DNA of 23,607 nt from Candidatus Omnitrophota bacterium. Lineage in GTDB: Bacteria > Omnitrophota > Gorgyraeia > JABMRG01. The DNA is taken from NCBI GenBank assembly GCA_013202935.1, contig JABMRG010000154.1, forward strand, positions 1-23,607, read 5' to 3'. The first letter of the stretch is position 1. Each line of letters begins with the position of its first letter. The position numbers were made by a program, and so were the translations under genes. Shown here in pieces: positions 21,739-23,607 of the stretch. Below the pieces are notes generated by a model, which ran no database searches, was not told the origin of the DNA, and saw nothing but the letters and a program-made list of their open reading frames with translations.

Positions 21739-22310
21739 ATCTTTCTCCCAATACTGATAAAATTCTTAAGCAGTTTCTTGCCTTCCTTTGTCAGTATCGA
21801 CTCCGGATGAAACTGGACACCAAAAACAGGATACTCTTTATGCCTAAACCCCATAATCTCTTTCTCTTTAGTCTGGGCAGTGATATCAAGGCAGCTTGGC
21901 AGGCTTTTTCTTTCAACTATCAAGGAGTGATACCTGGTTGCCTCAAACGGGCTCTTTATGCTCTTGAATACATCTTTTTTATTATGATATATGTTCGATG
22001 TCTTACCATGCATAAGTCTTTTTGCACCAACAATCTTTCCGCCGTAAACTTCTCCGATACACTGATGGCCTAGGCACACTCCCAAAATAGGAATTTTGCC
22101 TGCAAACTCTTTTATAACTTTTTTTGATATCCCTGCACCATCTGGCCTGCCAGGCCCGGGAGAAATAACTATGTGTGAAGGCTTTAGTTTCTTAATCTGG
22201 GCTATAGTGATTTTATCATTCCTGTATACTTTAAGCTTCGCGCCTAGCTCTCCCAGATACTGAACCAGATTATATGTAAAGGAATCGTAATTATCTATAA
22301 GTAGTATCAT
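21735..22310 (-). CDS. trpG: Anthranilate synthase glutamine amidotransferase component
   Basis: Class I glutaminase giving ammonia to TrpE. 191 residues. LIDNYDSFTYNL at the N-terminus, oxyanion loop PGPGRPDGAG, nucleophile Cys79 in GVCLGHQCIG, and the His-Glu pair in VQFHPESIL complete the catalytic triad. It could also serve para-aminobenzoate synthase as PabA, which is common in this family, but its position between trpE and trpD argues for TrpG as the main role. It starts 1 nt after the trpE stop and its own stop overlaps the trpD start. Confidence 0.96.
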   Translation of the reverse strand: MILLIDNYDSFTYNLVQYLGELGAKLKVYRNDKITIAQIKKLKPSHIVISPGPGRPDGAGISKKVIKEFAGKIPILGVCLGHQCIGEVYGGKIVGAKRLMHGKTSNIYHNKKDVFKSIKSPFEATRYHSLIVERKSLPSCLDITAQTKEKEIMGFRHKEYPVFGVQFHPESILTKEGKKLLKNFISIGRKI

Positions 22311-22311
22311 A

Positions 22312-23607
22312 TTATTTTACCGCCTTGGCAATAGCTACGGCCTTTAACATACCTTTTGCTTTATTTACTGTCTCCTGATACTCTTTTTCAGGATTAGAAT
22401 CTGCGACAATGCCAGCTCCTGCCTGGACATACGCTCTTTTCCCCTTTACAAGTATGGTCCGTATGGTTATGCATGTGTCAAGGTTCCCGGAGAAAGAAAA
22501 ATATCCCACGCACCCGGCATATGGCCCTCTCTTTGTCTTTTCAAGCTCATCTATTATCTCCATAGCGCGTATCTTTGGCGCTCCTGCCACTGTGCCTGCT
22601 GGAAAAGATGACTTTAATAGCTCATATATACTGCTCTTTGATGAGAGTTTACCAACACAATCACTTACTATATGCATTACATGGGAGTACCTCTCTATTA
22701 CCATAAACTCAGATAATCTTACGCTTCCCTTTTTACAGACACGGCCAAGATCATTCCTGCCAAGGTCAACAAGCATAAGGTGCTCTGCGCATTCCTTTGG
22801 GTCGCGCAAGAGGTCCTTCTCTAAGGCTTCGTCTTCTTTCTTATTTTTGCCCCTTGGCCTTGTGCCTGCGATAGGCCTAATTTCAGCAATACCATCTTCG
22901 CTTCTTACCATAATCTCAGGCGATGAGCCTATAAGCTTCGTACTGCCAAACGAGAGATAGAACATATATGGTGAAGGGTTAATAGAACGAAGCGCACGGT
23001 ATATGGTTAATGGGTCTCCATTAAAGCCTGATTGGAACCTCTGAGACAAGACAGCCTGTATAATATCTCCTTCTTTTATATATTTCTTTGCCTTTATAAC
23101 TGATTTTTTGAAAGCGCTCTTTTTGATATTAGATTTAAGGCTGATCGGAGCTGATACACCTTCTATTTGCGGCATACTCTTGCTAAGGGGTCTACTCAGT
23201 TTTTTGCTAATATTATGAATATCCTTAATAGCCTGCTCGTAAGCTCTCTCAGTAGCCCTTCGTGAACTATTCTTTATATGAGTATTTGATACTATCTTTA
23301 TAGTATGCTTCAAGCGGTCAAAGATTAATATAGTATCAGCCAGAATAAGTTTTATATCAGATACACCTAGATCATCCTTACAGCTATCTGGTATGCTCTC
23401 AATAAACCTTATGATATCATAGCCCATATAGCCTACAAGCCCACCATAGAACCTGGGCAGCCCATCTACTGCAACAGCCTTATACTGCCTCATAAACTTC
23501 TCAATTATATCTAAGGGATTCCCGCTGCGTCTTTGGGCTTTACCCTTTTTTGTAATCTTAATGTTTTTACCCTTTGCTTCAATAATAAGAGATGGAGAAC
23601 TGCCTAA
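22312..23607 (-). CDS. trpE: Anthranilate synthase component I, N-terminus outside the window
   Basis: Chorismate-using enzyme that begins tryptophan synthesis together with TrpG. The frame is open to the window edge and encodes 431 residues, so about 60-90 N-terminal residues are missing. The internal Met at 23493 is not the start, because the preceding translation LGSSPSLIIEAKGK is typical TrpE sequence. Core motifs: GGLVGYMGYD, SQRF, PSPYMFYL, SSPEIMVR, IRPIAGTRPRG, HLMLVDLGRNDLGRV, SHVMHIVS, FPAGTVAGAPKIRAMEII, GPYAGCVGYFSF and QAGAGIVADSNPEKEY. The PIAGTRPRG and AGAP blocks favour TrpE or PabB; context decides for TrpE. The feedback-inhibition site and any attenuator lie in the missing part or beyond. 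Confidence 0.97.
   Translation of the reverse strand, partial: LGSSPSLIIEAKGKNIKITKKGKAQRRSGNPLDIIEKFMRQYKAVAVDGLPRFYGGLVGYMGYDIIRFIESIPDSCKDDLGVSDIKLILADTILIFDRLKHTIKIVSNTHIKNSSRRATERAYEQAIKDIHNISKKLSRPLSKSMPQIEGVSAPISLKSNIKKSAFKKSVIKAKKYIKEGDIIQAVLSQRFQSGFNGDPLTIYRALRSINPSPYMFYLSFGSTKLIGSSPEIMVRSEDGIAEIRPIAGTRPRGKNKKEDEALEKDLLRDPKECAEHLMLVDLGRNDLGRVCKKGSVRLSEFMVIERYSHVMHIVSDCVGKLSSKSSIYELLKSSFPAGTVAGAPKIRAMEIIDELEKTKRGPYAGCVGYFSFSGNLDTCITIRTILVKGKRAYVQAGAGIVADSNPEKEYQETVNKAKGMLKAVAIAKAVK

Larger units (their letters stand above)
5177..23607 (-). other. Apparent 20-gene superoperon from trpE to plsY
   Basis: Twenty consecutive minus-strand genes have gaps of at most 19 nt, and five junctions overlap (trpG/trpD, trpC/trpF, trpB/trpA, rpe/phosphohexomutase, pgsA/der). 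I saw no terminator hairpin or space for an intergenic promoter in the 18.4 kb. Promoters inside coding sequence are possible, so it may be transcribed as several overlapping units. The 5' end lies beyond the window. Confidence 0.7.

Noticed and set aside
22409..22960. 183-codon open frame on the plus strand opposite trpE
   Set aside because: It is fully antisense to conserved TrpE motifs, has no recognisable domains and no ribosome-binding context; it is a codon-bias shadow.

Overview
All 24 protein genes in this window lie on the minus strand, so the biological order runs right to left. The sequence looks like a moderately AT-rich, Gram-negative-type bacterial chromosome: it has a CsgG-like secreted protein, a FecR-type anti-sigma factor paired with an ECF sigma factor, a PilT ATPase and PlsY/PgsA lipid genes. 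The gene style, with FecR/TPR proteins and palindromes carrying GGGGACG/GGGGACA cores, resembles uncultivated PVC-related lineages such as Omnitrophota. That placement is an inference, not something the sequence proves. I see no tRNA, rRNA, CRISPR array, transposase or phage gene.

Region 1 (23607 down to 5177) is one very compact block of 20 genes in which no gap exceeds 19 nt and many genes overlap. It opens with a tryptophan operon in the order trpE (5' end outside the window), trpG, trpD, trpC, trpF, an M20 metallopeptidase, trpB, trpA. It continues without a break into manC, ruvX, an M16 zinc peptidase, a small unrecognised protein, rpe, a phosphomannomutase/phosphoglucomutase, lepA, lepB, a CsgG-like protein carrying three zinc ribbons, pgsA, der and plsY. 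ManC and the phosphohexomutase together could make GDP-mannose, PgsA and PlsY make phospholipid, and LepB and LepA serve secretion and translation.

Region 2 (5176 to 3411) is a separate two-gene unit with its own sigma-70-like promoter (5130-5157). It encodes an unrecognised 121-residue protein and a PilT-type ATPase, and ends in an intrinsic terminator (3411-3451).

Region 3 (3412 to 821) is an ECF sigma factor translationally coupled to a zinc-finger/FecR/TPR anti-sigma factor. It is bracketed on both sides by elaborate palindromic repeats (3117-3412 and 821-963) sharing the same GGGGACGTTTC core. The only gene-free stretch over 300 bases, 2996-3493, holds a putative promoter, the larger repeat cluster and the terminator.

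Region 4 (814 to 1) is gpsA, cut by the window edge. Its near-consensus promoter lies so close to the start codon that the mRNA may be leaderless. Since der, plsY and gpsA are often neighbours, regions 2 and 3 look like inserted cargo between plsY and gpsA.

The most interesting items are the paired palindromic elements around the sigma/anti-sigma module, the secreted CsgG-zinc-ribbon fusion, the 20-gene superoperon, the small protein with a collagen-like tail, and the M20 peptidase inside the trp operon.
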